64,000 nucleotides of DNA from Exilibacterium tricleocarpae (GCF_007004655.1 NZ_ML660088.1:264840-328839), one strand, 5' to 3'. Positions 27,122 to 36,277 are shown, numbered from the stretch's first letter. Translations and numbers: made by a program. Notes: a model not told the origin generated them from the sequence alone.

Positions 27122-27697
27122 ATGACCGCTAAACGGGCAAGTTTCAAAAATTTCAAAGACAGCACAGCGGAGGACTGGCAGCTTATCGCCGCTGAGTACA
27201 TAGAGTTTGCCGCCCGCCTGCCGCAGCGGGTGCTGGACCACTTGCGGTTGCTGGAAGGCGACTACGGCGGTTTTCCGGTGGACCGCCTGGAACACTGCCT
27301 GCAAACGGCAACCCTGGCCCATCGGGGCGGTGAAGACGAGGAATATGTGGTCTGCGCGTTGCTTCACGATATCGGCGATACACTGGGTTCATACAACCAC
27401 GCCGATGTCGCCGCGGCTATTCTGCAACCCTTTATCAGCGAGGAAAACCACTGGCTGATCAAACACCACCAGATTTTCCAGGGCTACGATTACTTTCACC
27501 ACCTGGGCATGGACCGCAACGCCCGCGACCGCTTTAAAGATCACCCCTGCTACGAACGCACCAAACGCTTCTGCGATCTCTATGACGGCCCGGCCTTCGA
27601 CCCCGAGTTTGAATCGCTGCCGCTGGAATTTTTCGAACCGATGGTAAAGCGGGTATTGGCCAGCCCCAAACACGGCTTCCTGGCACAGCGAGACTAG
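27122..27697 (+). CDS. HD-domain protein, PhnZ/MIOX-like oxygenase family
   Basis: The 191-aa all-helical protein has candidate metal ligands H58 (LEHCLQTATLA), H82-D83 (LLHDIGD), H93 (NHADV), H115/H116 (IKHHQIF) and D152. The spacing of H58 to H82-D83 and the Tyr at 48 before LEH resemble PhnZ, the mixed-valent di-iron oxygenase that cleaves 2-amino-1-hydroxyethylphosphonate. Plain HD phosphohydrolases are the alternative. No phosphonate genes are adjacent, so the substrate may differ. It is 108 nt downstream of the SDR and converges on the LacI gene. Confidence 0.75.
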   Translation: MTAKRASFKNFKDSTAEDWQLIAAEYIEFAARLPQRVLDHLRLLEGDYGGFPVDRLEHCLQTATLAHRGGEDEEYVVCALLHDIGDTLGSYNHADVAAAILQPFISEENHWLIKHHQIFQGYDYFHHLGMDRNARDRFKDHPCYERTKRFCDLYDGPAFDPEFESLPLEFFEPMVKRVLASPKHGFLAQRD

Positions 27698-27705
27698 CGG
27701 GAATT

Positions 27706-28716
27706 TCACAACTGCCGGGTACTGCCGCGCACCACCAGTTCGTGCGGCAGTATATAGCGCGTTTTCTCCAGGGTCTCGCCGTTCATCACTTTCAGCAGCA
27801 GCTCCACACAGTAGGTGCCGATGGCCTCCACGGGCTGTGCGACAGTGGTAAGTGGCGGGGAAAAGTGCCGCGCGTAGCGAATATCGTCAAAACCCATCAC
27901 CGACATATCGGCGGGCACGCGAAAACCGTGTTCCTGCAGCGAGGAATAGCAACCCAGTGCTATTTCATCGCTAAAACAGAAGATGGCGCTGGGCCGGTCG
28001 CGGCGCAACAACAACTGATTAGTACTGGCCTGGCCGTTCTCGACCGTGTATGCGCCGTGGATAACATGGCGTTCGTTGATCGCCAGCCCGGCCGCCTGCA
28101 TGGCCTGGCGAAAACCCAGCAGACGATCCTGGCTGCTGGGACTTTCCATATCGCCGGTAATCACCGAGATATTCCTGTGCCCATAGCCGATCAAATGGTC
28201 GACCGCCTCGCGGGCGGCGGCCACATTGTCGATGGTGACCGTGGGAATACCGGGCACCGCCACCGGCTCGCAGGAATTCACCAGCGGCGGCATTTGTTGC
28301 GCGGCCGGCTGTTGCGGATCGATATCAAACGGCAGGTGTTGGGAAAATAAAATCACACCATCGGCGTGGCGCGATCGCACCATCTCCGCATAGGCCCGCT
28401 CGCGCTCCTGGGAGCCGTGGGTATCGCCCAACAGCACCGAATAGCCGTGGTTGTTGGCCGCTTTTTCGATGGCGCGGATAACACCGAAGTTAAACGAATC
28501 ACCGACATCGGGAATAATGGCGACAATATTGCCGGACTTTGCCGTGCGCAGGCTGACCCCGAGTTTATTGGGTGTGTAGCCGGCCTCGCTGACCGCGGCC
28601 AGGACGCGCTCGCGCGTCGCCTTCGACACCCGCCCCGGATTGCGCAGCGCGCGGGACACCGTAGTGATGGAAACTCCGGCTATCGCGGCAACGTCTTTAA
28701 TACCGATGGACGACAT
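27706..28716 (-). CDS. LacI-family transcriptional regulator
   Basis: The 336-aa protein has a LacI helix-turn-helix (residues about 4-28, IKDVAAIAGVSITTVSRAL), a hinge helix (about 50-60) and a periplasmic-binding-like effector domain (about 63-330). It is the most likely ligand of the GGAAAACGTTTTCC-like palindromes in the 33278-34330 region, given that it sits at the edge of the same locus. Its effector may be cellobiose or a metabolite of it. A 13-bp tandem repeat lies just upstream of its start. Confidence 0.9.
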   Translation of the reverse strand: MSSIGIKDVAAIAGVSITTVSRALRNPGRVSKATRERVLAAVSEAGYTPNKLGVSLRTAKSGNIVAIIPDVGDSFNFGVIRAIEKAANNHGYSVLLGDTHGSQERERAYAEMVRSRHADGVILFSQHLPFDIDPQQPAAQQMPPLVNSCEPVAVPGIPTVTIDNVAAAREAVDHLIGYGHRNISVITGDMESPSSQDRLLGFRQAMQAAGLAINERHVIHGAYTVENGQASTNQLLLRRDRPSAIFCFSDEIALGCYSSLQEHGFRVPADMSVMGFDDIRYARHFSPPLTTVAQPVEAIGTYCVELLLKVMNGETLEKTRYILPHELVVRGSTRQL

Positions 28717-28744
28717 ACCTCAGGTTTACACTCCCGTTTGACTT

Positions 28745-28820
28745 CGACTATCAACCTCGATTATCAACCTCGACTATCGACCCCGACCATCGACCTCGAC
28801 CATCGACCTCGACTACCGAG
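28745..28820. repeat. 13-bp tandem repeat, nearly six copies
   Basis: The unit CGACTATCAACCT and close variants (cga[ct][tc]atc[ag]acc[tc]) repeats five full times plus an 11-bp partial copy, immediately upstream of the LacI gene start at 28716. The period is not a multiple of three and no frame uses it. It could change promoter spacing by slipped-strand copy-number change. Confidence 0.75.
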
Positions 28821-28865
28821 CCGCCGCGTTGATGGCCTAGTATAAACCAAAACCCGAGAAGAAAA

Positions 28866-28892
28866 CCCCCGGCGGAGATACTCCGCCGGGGG
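28866..28892 (-). terminator. Rho-independent terminator of the CRTAC1-like gene
   Basis: CCCCCGGCGGAG pairs perfectly with CTCCGCCGGGGG around a 3-nt loop. On the minus strand it is followed by TTTTCTTC. It lies about 80 bp past the end of the lipoprotein gene, so the TonB receptor/lipoprotein transcript is separated here from the LacI gene. Confidence 0.85.
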
Positions 28893-28973
28893 AAAACCTC
28901 ACACTTGCGAGGCGAGAGAAGCTCGTTCCCGGTCCCGGGGCCAGACAGCGGGCGTCGACATCGGCACCATCGT

Positions 28974-30665
28974 TTACAACGCCGGATGGTCGATGGTCAA
29001 AAACTGGTCCGCCGGTATGTCGTTGAGCAGCGTATCGGGTGCCGGATCGCTGCCGATAACCCGCGGCCACACCACCCTGACCTGATCGATGGTAGCCGCC
29101 TGCCCCAGGCCGAAATGCTGTTCGACGGGATTGTTGGAGGCGTAGTTACCACCTAGCATCACCTCCCGCATTTGGGTTTCCTGCCCGAGGGTGATATAGA
29201 TACGCGCACCCACCGCCGCGCGGTTGGGATCGATACCGTTCAGGCGCACACCCAGGTAGTGGTTATCGCTGTCCTCGGAATCGTTGCGGTAGTAGACCAC
29301 GGAGTTTTGGCCATCAGGGTTGTTATTGGTAATCAGAATGTCGACATCGCCATCCACGTCGAAATCCGCACAGACCACGCCGCGCCCGTGACCGGTATCG
29401 TCCAGGCCCACCCGAGACGCAACCTCGCGGTAACTGCCGTCGCCTTCCGCTAAAAACAGCCGCACCTGATCAGTTTCGTAGTTATCGCCGTCGGCTTCGT
29501 TGTCCCAACCGTTGGTATGGAACAAATCCAGCAGGCCGTCGTTATCGAAGTCGGCCATACAGGCGGCCCAACCCCAGCCGCCCCGATCGACACCGGCGGG
29601 GGTAACGGTAACATCAGTAAACTCGCCGTTGCCGAGGTTTTTATAAAGCCGGTTGCCGATACTGAGCACATTGCCGCCGTCGGTGACATTGAAAATGGCG
29701 GTCACAAACCAGTCCAGGTCGCCGTCGTTATCGATATCACCGATGGCGCTGCCCATACCGTTCCTGTCTTTGATCACATCATTGGTGACATTGCGAAACG
29801 TGCCGTCCTGATTGTTGAGAAAAACCTGGGTCTGGGAAAAATCGGAGACCATCGCCAGATCCGGAAAGCCGTCGTTGTTCAAATCCGCAAATGTGGGGGT
29901 AAAGCTGTAGTCGATATCGTCATCGCCGAGAACACCGTTCTGAGACTCGCCGACGATAGTCGCGGCAATACCGGTGGCAACGCTGGCGCTGGCGAAGGTG
30001 ATGGCCCCGCCGCCGCTGGTGTTTTCCCAGATATGCTGGGTATCGGCCTGTTTTTGTGCGCCCCAATGAGCCAGCGCCAAGTCCAGGTCGCCGTCGAGAT
30101 CATAGTCGCCGCAGGCGGCAGAAATCGTATTGGCCACGGTAACCGTCAATCCCGACGTGGCGGTCACATCGTTAAATGTATCGTTGCCGGCGTTTTGCAA
30201 CAGGTAATTCGGATCGCCCTCGACGCCACCGACAAAAATATCCTCCAGACCGTCGCCGTCGAAGTCACAGAAGATAGGCCCGCTGCCTTTCATAACCAGG
30301 CTGTCGATGCCGGTGATCTCGACGAAGCGATTGTCACCTTGATTGCGAAACAGGCGGTTGGCTTCGGTATCGCCGGCGGCAAAATACAAATCCGTCAAAC
30401 CGTCGTTATCGAAGTCCCCCGCCCCCACACCGCCGGCAAACATTTCCGGCATGGAGTTGGCGGTGGGATTCTCGATGCCCCAAGCATGCATTAGACCGGT
30501 ATCGGCCGACATATCGGTAAAGCTGAACCGCAACTCTCCTCCACTGTCCACATTGTTGCCGTTATCGACCGCGGTACCGCCGCCCCCACCGCCGCCACAG
30601 GCGGCGAGGCAAAAAACACAAACCGGTAAAATAAACGTCAGTAGTGATTTCACGGGAAAGTCCAA
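28974..30665 (-). CDS. FG-GAP/VCBS-repeat lipoprotein with C-terminal ASPIC/UnbV domain (CRTAC1-like)
   Basis: The 563-aa protein has a lipobox (LAAC, C23) followed by seven glycines, then repeated calcium-binding FG-GAP/VCBS units containing D-x-D-x-D-G (GDFDNDGLTDLYF, CDFDGDGLEDIF, GDYDLDGDLDLAL, DLNNDGFPDLAM, GDIDNDGDLDWF, ADFDNDGLLDLF, ADFDVDGDVDILI). The C-terminal 95 residues are an ASPIC/UnbV domain (GARIYITLGQETQMREV...FGLGQA). This makes a lipid-anchored seven-bladed beta-propeller, probably at the outer membrane. It follows a TonB receptor gene on the same strand and may capture the glycan for it, as SusD does in Bacteroidota. That role is inference. Confidence 0.88.
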   Translation of the reverse strand: MDFPVKSLLTFILPVCVFCLAACGGGGGGGTAVDNGNNVDSGGELRFSFTDMSADTGLMHAWGIENPTANSMPEMFAGGVGAGDFDNDGLTDLYFAAGDTEANRLFRNQGDNRFVEITGIDSLVMKGSGPIFCDFDGDGLEDIFVGGVEGDPNYLLQNAGNDTFNDVTATSGLTVTVANTISAACGDYDLDGDLDLALAHWGAQKQADTQHIWENTSGGGAITFASASVATGIAATIVGESQNGVLGDDDIDYSFTPTFADLNNDGFPDLAMVSDFSQTQVFLNNQDGTFRNVTNDVIKDRNGMGSAIGDIDNDGDLDWFVTAIFNVTDGGNVLSIGNRLYKNLGNGEFTDVTVTPAGVDRGGWGWAACMADFDNDGLLDLFHTNGWDNEADGDNYETDQVRLFLAEGDGSYREVASRVGLDDTGHGRGVVCADFDVDGDVDILITNNNPDGQNSVVYYRNDSEDSDNHYLGVRLNGIDPNRAAVGARIYITLGQETQMREVMLGGNYASNNPVEQHFGLGQAATIDQVRVVWPRVIGSDPAPDTLLNDIPADQFLTIDHPAL

Positions 30666-30724
30666 CCTGGTTAGTTACGTCGTCAGAAGTTTAATGAAGT
30701 CAAAGTTCTACTGACCTCACGCCC

Positions 30725-30763
30725 GTGACACAGGGGCCCGGCACGGACCCCTGCGCCTGTCAC
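30725..30763 (-). terminator. Hairpin between TonB receptor and lipoprotein genes
   Basis: CAGGGG (30731-30736) pairs with CCCCTG (30748-30753), flanked by outer arms GTGAC (30725-30729) and GTCAC (30759-30763). It starts 4 nt after the TonB receptor stop. No T-run follows on the minus strand, so it may reduce or process read-through into the lipoprotein gene rather than end transcription. Confidence 0.4.
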
Positions 30764-30766
30764 CGC

Positions 30767-33265
30767 TTATTCAAAAGCGGCTTTGAAGGTGACGCCTGCA
30801 GTGCGCGGCGGCAACAACTGCCCCACCAGGCCGTCGGGAGTCACGAAGCCGCCGGCATCGGTGCGGACCACCTCATCGGAGGCATTCTTCACCCAGGCTT
30901 CAATGCCCCAACCGCGATCGGACTCGTAGCGCAGACTCAAGTCCCACATTTCGTAGCTCTCCTGAATGGACAGGTTTCTCGCTCCCGCCGCCTGGCCGAA
31001 TTCACCGGCATCGATATCGCCGCGGTTGAAATCATCGAGAAAGTAATCATCCACCACCCGCAGCGTCACCTGCGGCGTCAGGGTGCCGCCGGCCAGCTCG
31101 ATATCGTGGGACACGATAGTGGTAAATTCAAAGTCGGGCGCGCGCTTGGGTGTATTGCCGTTGAGATTGTTCGACGTCAGGTCCGGGATCGGATTACCGT
31201 TGTTGTCCAACAGCGGCACGCTCGGGTTGAAGCGGTCGCCAAACTGGCCGTCCGATCTGATATAATCGCCGAACTCCGCATCCATGATATTGCCGACCAA
31301 TTGCAGGCGTGTGGCATCGGTAATGGCCCAGAGAAATTCGAACTCGAAGCCCATCACATCCAGGTCCGAGGCGTTCAATATCTGCTGGCTGCCCTGGGAG
31401 TCGACAATGCCGTCACCATCGGTATCGACCAGATTCGTGGTAGCCACCTGATAGCCTTCGTAGTCCATCGTATAAAACGCGGTATTCAAACGCATGGCAC
31501 CGCCGAAAAAGTCCGTCTTCATCCCCACCTCCAGGGACTCGACCTCTTCAGGATCGGCAATATTAAACTCGTCCTGGATGTGGCCCGATTTAAACCCGGT
31601 GCCGGCGGAGGCATAGGCCATGAAGTCACCGCTCAAATCCATCTCGTAGCGCAGCAGCCAGGTGACCTTGTCCCAGTCGGCTTCCTTGTCATTGACCTGC
31701 CGCACCCAACAGGGCTCGCCGTTATTGCCGGCGTTGGTGCCGTTGTCATAGGGCAGTCCGGCAGCGATGGCCGCCGCGGCGCCGGCGTCGGCAAAGATCT
31801 GGCTGGGCAGCGGGCGCGTCGCATTGAGCGCATTGTTCCTGTCGGGCACCCGACCAAACAACTCACAGTTGATCGAGCGGCCGCCGCTGTCGGATTTTTC
31901 GTCCTCCAGATATCTGAGACCCACCGTCAACCGATTCGAATCGTTGATATCGTAGGTGCCCTGGGCGAAGGCGGCAGTGGAACTCAATTCCCGCTGTGGC
32001 TGAATAAAATAGGCGGCGCCGGCACCGCCGTTGGCACCGCCGCCGATCCAGCCGCTGGTATTGCCGTCCTCGTCGAAGGCGGCAAAATCGATCACAAAAT
32101 TGATTTCGTTATCTTCCTCATTGTTGAAAAATCCCAACAACCAGCGAAAGCGGGCATCGTCGGAGTTCTTCAACTGGAACTCGTTCATGTAAGACTCAAA
32201 ATTCGACGACTCGGTACGGTTTTCCTGAAAGCTGTTGGAGGTGCCGCCGTCGGCGTCAAAGACCTGGCTGCGCTGCATTTCCGAATAGCCGAATACGTGG
32301 GAAAAGGTCAGGTCGTTGCCGAAGGTATAGTCGATACGCGACCGGTAAGTGGTGGTGGTCAAATCGGTAAAAATATTCGAATCGATCACCTGCACCCGAT
32401 CCCCCCTGTCGGCCAGAAACGGGTCCAGTTGCGGGCTGCCGGTGCTGTTGTCCTCATAGCGTTCGGCACTTAAAAACCAACTGAGATTTTCATTCGGCTG
32501 CCACAGGCCGCTGAGACGCCAGGACTGGCGATCATCGGACTCGGGCCCCTCGCCGGTATAGGTCGAGAACTGTGTTTCCGGGGTGAGATCGGCCACGGTG
32601 GCGCCGTAGTGGGGGCCGCGGCCGGCGTAATTGCCAATAACCTTGGTGTAACCGCCGCGATTGACATTGATACCCGCCACCCGCAGGGCCAGGGTATCGG
32701 AAACCGGCAGATTCACAGCCCCTTTTACCTCGGTCAAGTCATAGGTGCCGGTGGTAACGGACAGGTTGCCGTTGTACTCGCCGATTTCCGGCTTGTTCGT
32801 ATGGATATTGATACTGCCGACGGTGGCGTTGCGGCCAAACAATGTGCCCTGGGGTCCGCGCAGCACCTCTACCCGATCGACGTCGTACATCAGGGTGGCA
32901 GCCCCCTGCACGCGCGGGGCATAGACGCCGTCGACGTGAAAGGCGACGGTGGGGTCGGCGAGTTCGGTGTTACTGTTGCCACCGATTCCGCGCAGGGTGA
33001 CGAACAGCGCTGCCGAATCGGAGTGGTTCGAGACCATCAGCGACGGCACCAGGTCGGTCAACCCGCGTAAATCCTTGATTTGATGCCGATCGAGCGCGTC
33101 CTGGCTGAACGCCGACACGGCGATCGGGGTGTCCTGCAGATTGGTCGCGCGCTTGGTGGCGGTGACCACCACCTCCTCCAGCACAGCGCTGCCATCCTGG
33201 GCCAGGGCGACCTGACTGCAGACAACGGCGCCTATGACTAGCGAAAGACAAGACCTGTTTAACAT
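30767..33265 (-). CDS. TonB-dependent receptor, likely for cellodextrin or related glycan
   Basis: The protein of about 832 aa has a signal peptide (cleavage near ALAQ), TonB box EEVVVTATKR, a plug domain (about 40-160, with LRGIGGNSNTELADPTVAFH and VEVLRGPQGTLFGRN) and a barrel to the C-terminus. I choose the ATG at 33265, which has GGGAGG a few bases upstream. An in-frame ATG at 33277 overlaps that ribosome site. The promoter side faces the symporter/phosphorylase operon across a region full of LacI operators. Cellobiose or longer beta-glucan import is therefore likely, though not provable from the receptor itself. Confidence 0.92.
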   Translation of the reverse strand: MLNRSCLSLVIGAVVCSQVALAQDGSAVLEEVVVTATKRATNLQDTPIAVSAFSQDALDRHQIKDLRGLTDLVPSLMVSNHSDSAALFVTLRGIGGNSNTELADPTVAFHVDGVYAPRVQGAATLMYDVDRVEVLRGPQGTLFGRNATVGSINIHTNKPEIGEYNGNLSVTTGTYDLTEVKGAVNLPVSDTLALRVAGINVNRGGYTKVIGNYAGRGPHYGATVADLTPETQFSTYTGEGPESDDRQSWRLSGLWQPNENLSWFLSAERYEDNSTGSPQLDPFLADRGDRVQVIDSNIFTDLTTTTYRSRIDYTFGNDLTFSHVFGYSEMQRSQVFDADGGTSNSFQENRTESSNFESYMNEFQLKNSDDARFRWLLGFFNNEEDNEINFVIDFAAFDEDGNTSGWIGGGANGGAGAAYFIQPQRELSSTAAFAQGTYDINDSNRLTVGLRYLEDEKSDSGGRSINCELFGRVPDRNNALNATRPLPSQIFADAGAAAAIAAGLPYDNGTNAGNNGEPCWVRQVNDKEADWDKVTWLLRYEMDLSGDFMAYASAGTGFKSGHIQDEFNIADPEEVESLEVGMKTDFFGGAMRLNTAFYTMDYEGYQVATTNLVDTDGDGIVDSQGSQQILNASDLDVMGFEFEFLWAITDATRLQLVGNIMDAEFGDYIRSDGQFGDRFNPSVPLLDNNGNPIPDLTSNNLNGNTPKRAPDFEFTTIVSHDIELAGGTLTPQVTLRVVDDYFLDDFNRGDIDAGEFGQAAGARNLSIQESYEMWDLSLRYESDRGWGIEAWVKNASDEVVRTDAGGFVTPDGLVGQLLPPRTAGVTFKAAFE

Positions 33266-33472
33266 ACATCCTCCCATCCGACTGACTTAGTGTTGTGTGT
33301 TTATTGCTTGGTGGTAAATGCTTTTCAGTAACCAAACGCCTGAACAGCAAACCCGCGGGATATAAAAACTGCCGCGACGGCAAACCGGCGCGAGCGGCAA
33401 CCCCTGGATCAACAATCACTTGATCGGCAACTCGCTGGCCGCACTGGACAGCGGCCGATATTTCCAAGCAAA

Positions 33473-33488
33473 TGGAAATCGTTTTCCA
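33473..33488. promoter_or_regulatory. LacI-type operator 1
   Basis: TGGAAATCGTTTTCCA is a near-perfect 16-bp palindrome with central CG, matching the LacI-family form. It is about 200 bp upstream of the TonB receptor start. It shares the GGAAA-CG-TTT-CC pattern with the sites at 33725 and 34048. Confidence 0.7.
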
Positions 33489-33724
33489 TCAAAAGGAAAA
33501 TTTTTCCCCTCCGGTTGTATCGCAAGCAGTCAAAATCTCGACAATGATACTGACTGCACTGTTTCCGTCGATAAAACACGGGGCTATGCAGCAGCCAGAC
33601 ACTGGCTAGCTCACCGGCCATGCTCGTTTTTATCAAATCCGGCCAAATCGCTGACTATCTGTGGGTTAGCTGTTCGCTAATGGTCGACTGCATCATCACT
33701 TGGTAATTATTTATAAATCTTTTA

Positions 33725-33740
33725 TAGAAAACGTTTTCCA
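33725..33740. promoter_or_regulatory. LacI-type operator 2
   Basis: TAGAAAACGTTTTCCA contains the perfect 12-bp palindrome GAAAACGTTTTC (33727-33738). It lies between the two divergent units in the AT-rich core and is probably bound by the LacI protein encoded at 27706-28716. Confidence 0.7.
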
Positions 33741-34047
33741 ATTTCGCCGATTATTCAAAAAAAACTTGAAAGCGTCAACAGCAAAACCGGGCCAATCTTT
33801 AAATATATGCCAAAAATATCTTTATCTACTTGTTTTTAAAGAATTTTCAACCTAAAAAAAATCAAATAATTATTTGTGATAACACGTTATCGTCAAATTA
33901 CTCAACGTTTATGATGATTCTGATGAGTTAACTTTTTAGAATACAAAAATCATTACCTGCTTGTTTTTATTGAAATTATTCTACTGCCACGACTGAATTT
34001 CGTGCCCTGGCCGGGCAAACTCTGCTCAAGTATCTTTACAAACCAAA

Positions 34048-34063
34048 TGGAAAACGTTTACCA
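34048..34063. promoter_or_regulatory. LacI-type operator 3
   Basis: TGGAAAACGTTTACCA is a 16-bp palindrome with one mismatched pair and central CG. It is the site closest to the symporter start (about 270 bp). Confidence 0.7.
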
Positions 34064-34085
34064 TTCTTGAGTAGTTACCTAAGAG

Positions 34086-34138
34086 CCTCAGCCCCCTGAA
34101 TCAGGAACCTCAGCGCCCTGAATCAGGAGCCTCAGCCC
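34086..34138 (+). repeat. 22-bp tandem repeat, about 2.4 copies
   Basis: CCTCAGCCCCCTGAATCAGGAA (34086-34107, internally palindromic CCTGA/TCAGG) is repeated with two changes at 34108-34129 and partly again up to 34138. It is non-coding and lies in the leader region before the symporter. Confidence 0.6.
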
Positions 34139-34244
34139 GGTAACCATAGAACGGTACAGTGCCAGCTACGAACAGCCCGGCCCACGGTATCGGCACGCTG
34201 GCAGCGCACGAAACCGCACCAGTAAAACCACAGCATGAGAAGTA

Positions 34245-34274
34245 GTAAGACCCTAAAAAGTAAGACCCTAAAAA
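34245..34274 (+). repeat. 15-bp tandem repeat, two perfect copies
   Basis: GTAAGACCCTAAAAA occurs twice head to tail, about 55 bp before the symporter start. It could affect the leader or be a binding-site duplication. Confidence 0.6.
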
Positions 34275-34330
34275 AACAAAACCATAAAATATACGGCAAC
34301 CCAGAATAATACTTACCGAAGAGCGTGGCG

Positions 34331-36277
34331 ATGCAACTTCACACTATAGACCTGTGCATTATCGGGCTTTACCTGCTGTCGACCGTGATAGTGGGCCTGG
34401 CCCTCAAACGCCGGGCCGGCAAAAACCTCAAGTCCTACTTTCAGGGCGGTAAACGCCTGCCGTGGTATATGCTGGGGCTGTCCAACGCCTCGGGCATGTT
34501 CGATATTTCCGGCACCATGTGGCTGGTGACCCTGTGTTTCGTCTACGGCATGAAAAGTATCTGGATTCCGTGGCTGTGGCCGGTGTTCAATCAGGTATTC
34601 CTCGCCGTGTTCCTCTCGATCTGGCTGCGTCGCTCCAACGTGCTGACCGGTGCCGAGTGGATACGAACCCGCTTCGGCGATGGCCCGGGCGGCCGCCTGT
34701 CCCATATCGTGGTGGTGGTTTTCGCCGTTATCAGTGTGCTCGGCTTTCTCTCCTACGGTTTTGTCGGGGTCGGCAAATTTATGGAGATTTTCATTCCCTG
34801 GGAAGTGGTCAGTCCCTACCTGCCGTTCAGCGTTGCGCCGCAGTACATACCTCATGTGTACGGCATCTTCTTTACGCTGATTGCCACCTTCTACGTGGTG
34901 ATGGGCGGTATGCTCAGTATCGTCTGGACCGATGTTATTCAATTTACCATCATGACCGCCTCGGCTGTCGCCATCGGCCTGATCGCCATGAACAACGTCA
35001 GCCATGCCGATCTCCAGGCCGCGACGCCGCAGGGCTGGAGCAATCCGTTTTTCGGCTGGACGCTGGACCTCGACTGGGAGGCGCTGATTGCCGAGGTCAA
35101 TACCAAAATAGTCGCCGACGGTTACTCGCTGTTCAGCATCGTCTTTATGATGATGCTGTTCAAAGGCATTCTGATCAGCGCCGCGGGGCCGGCGCCCAAC
35201 TACGATATGCAGAAAATTCTCGCCACCCGCTCGCCCCGCGAAGGCGCGCTGATGAGCGCATTCGTCTCCGTCGCGCTGATGCCGATTCGCTATTTTATGA
35301 TCGCCGGGTTTGCGGTGCTGGCGGTGGTCTACTACGAGCGGCTGGATTTAATGTCGGGCGGCCGCCTGGATTTTGAAAACATACTGCCGTCGGCCATTCT
35401 GCAGTTCGCGCCTACCGGTATTCTGGGTCTGTTGCTGGCGGGTCTGCTGGCGGCGTTTATGTCCACCTTCGCCTCCACCGTCAATGCCGCGCCCGCCTAC
35501 CTGGTCAACGATATCTACCGGCGCTATATCAACCCGCAGGCGAGCAACAGGCGCCTGATTTACGCCAGTTACCTGGTCTCCTTCCTGGTGGTGGTTATCA
35601 GCACCTCAATCGGCTTTTTCGTACAGAGCATCAACAGTGTGCTGTTGTGGCTGGTGTCGGGGCTCTGGGGCGGTTATGTGGTTTCCAATGTGTTGAAATG
35701 GTACTGGTGGCGGTTGAACGGCTATGGTTTTTTCTGGGGTATGGCGGCGGGGATTATCGGCGCCCTGTCGTTCCCGGCTGTTTTTTCCGGGCTGCTGCCG
35801 GGGGTGGCCTCCGATATTCTGCCGCTGTACCTGTTTCCGGTGTTGCTGCTGTTCTCCGGCACCGTCTGCGTGGTGACCAGTCTCACCACCGAGCCCGATG
35901 ACGAGGCGGTATTGAAGCACTTCTATCGCACGGTCAGGCCCTGGGGCTTCTGGCGGCCCATCCACGACAAAGTGGTGGCCGAACACCCCGAGTTTGAGGC
36001 CAACCCGCATTTTAAACGGGATATGGTCAACGTCCTGGTAGGCACTATCGCCCAGACCACCCTGGTCGCGCTGCCCATATTTATTGTTATTCGGGAATCC
36101 AATTCCGTGATCGCCACCGCCTGCATCCTGGTGGTCAGTGCGGTGTTCCTGAAGAAAAACTGGTACGACAACCTGGACAGCGAACCGGCTGGCCAGACCG
36201 ATGCACCGTTCACCGCTGTAGATGGTAACAATGAAAATTACTACTTCGAAAAAGATGCCAGAGAAGCCGCCAAATAA
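34331..36277 (+). CDS. Sodium:solute symporter, sugar-type (SSS/SLC5)
   Basis: The protein of about 648 aa has about 14 membrane helices: an early [22 protein letters not shown] (family start), [20 protein letters not shown], a middle SSS core, and [33 protein letters not shown], typical of sugar/sialate-type SSS carriers. The start is the ATG at 34331. A GTG 6 nt upstream is less likely. It overlaps the start of the cellobiose phosphorylase gene, so it very probably brings cellobiose or a cello-oligosaccharide across the inner membrane. Confidence 0.9.
   Translation: MQLHTIDLCIIGLYLLSTVIVGLALKRRAGKNLKSYFQGGKRLPWYMLGLSNASGMFDISGTMWLVTLCFVYGMKSIWIPWLWPVFNQVFLAVFLSIWLRRSNVLTGAEWIRTRFGDGPGGRLSHIVVVVFAVISVLGFLSYGFVGVGKFMEIFIPWEVVSPYLPFSVAPQYIPHVYGIFFTLIATFYVVMGGMLSIVWTDVIQFTIMTASAVAIGLIAMNNVSHADLQAATPQGWSNPFFGWTLDLDWEALIAEVNTKIVADGYSLFSIVFMMMLFKGILISAAGPAPNYDMQKILATRSPREGALMSAFVSVALMPIRYFMIAGFAVLAVVYYERLDLMSGGRLDFENILPSAILQFAPTGILGLLLAGLLAAFMSTFASTVNAAPAYLVNDIYRRYINPQASNRRLIYASYLVSFLVVVISTSIGFFVQSINSVLLWLVSGLWGGYVVSNVLKWYWWRLNGYGFFWGMAAGIIGALSFPAVFSGLLPGVASDILPLYLFPVLLLFSGTVCVVTSLTTEPDDEAVLKHFYRTVRPWGFWRPIHDKVVAEHPEFEANPHFKRDMVNVLVGTIAQTTLVALPIFIVIRESNSVIATACILVVSAVFLKKNWYDNLDSEPAGQTDAPFTAVDGNNENYYFEKDAREAAK

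Larger units (their letters stand above)
33278..34330. promoter_or_regulatory. 1-kb AT-rich divergent control region with LacI operators
   Basis: The region separates the TonB receptor and symporter genes. From about 33690 to 34070 it is strikingly AT-rich with long A and T runs, unlike the GC-rich surroundings. It holds the operators listed separately, a further palindrome GATAACACGTTATC at 33878-33891, GGAAAA-T-TTTTCC at 33495-33507, and two short tandem repeats near 34086 and 34245. No gene-like frame was found. Confidence 0.7.

Noticed and set aside
28745-28820. Possible CRISPR-like array
   Set aside because: The 13-bp units are directly adjacent without spacers; it is a plain tandem repeat, and no cas gene is present.
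29517-30494. 325-codon plus-strand frame opposite the FG-GAP lipoprotein
   Set aside because: Its apparent repeats are the complement of the Asp/Gly-rich calcium loops.
30725-32473. 582-codon plus-strand frame opposite the TonB receptor
   Set aside because: Shadow of a receptor with plug and barrel features; no independent evidence.
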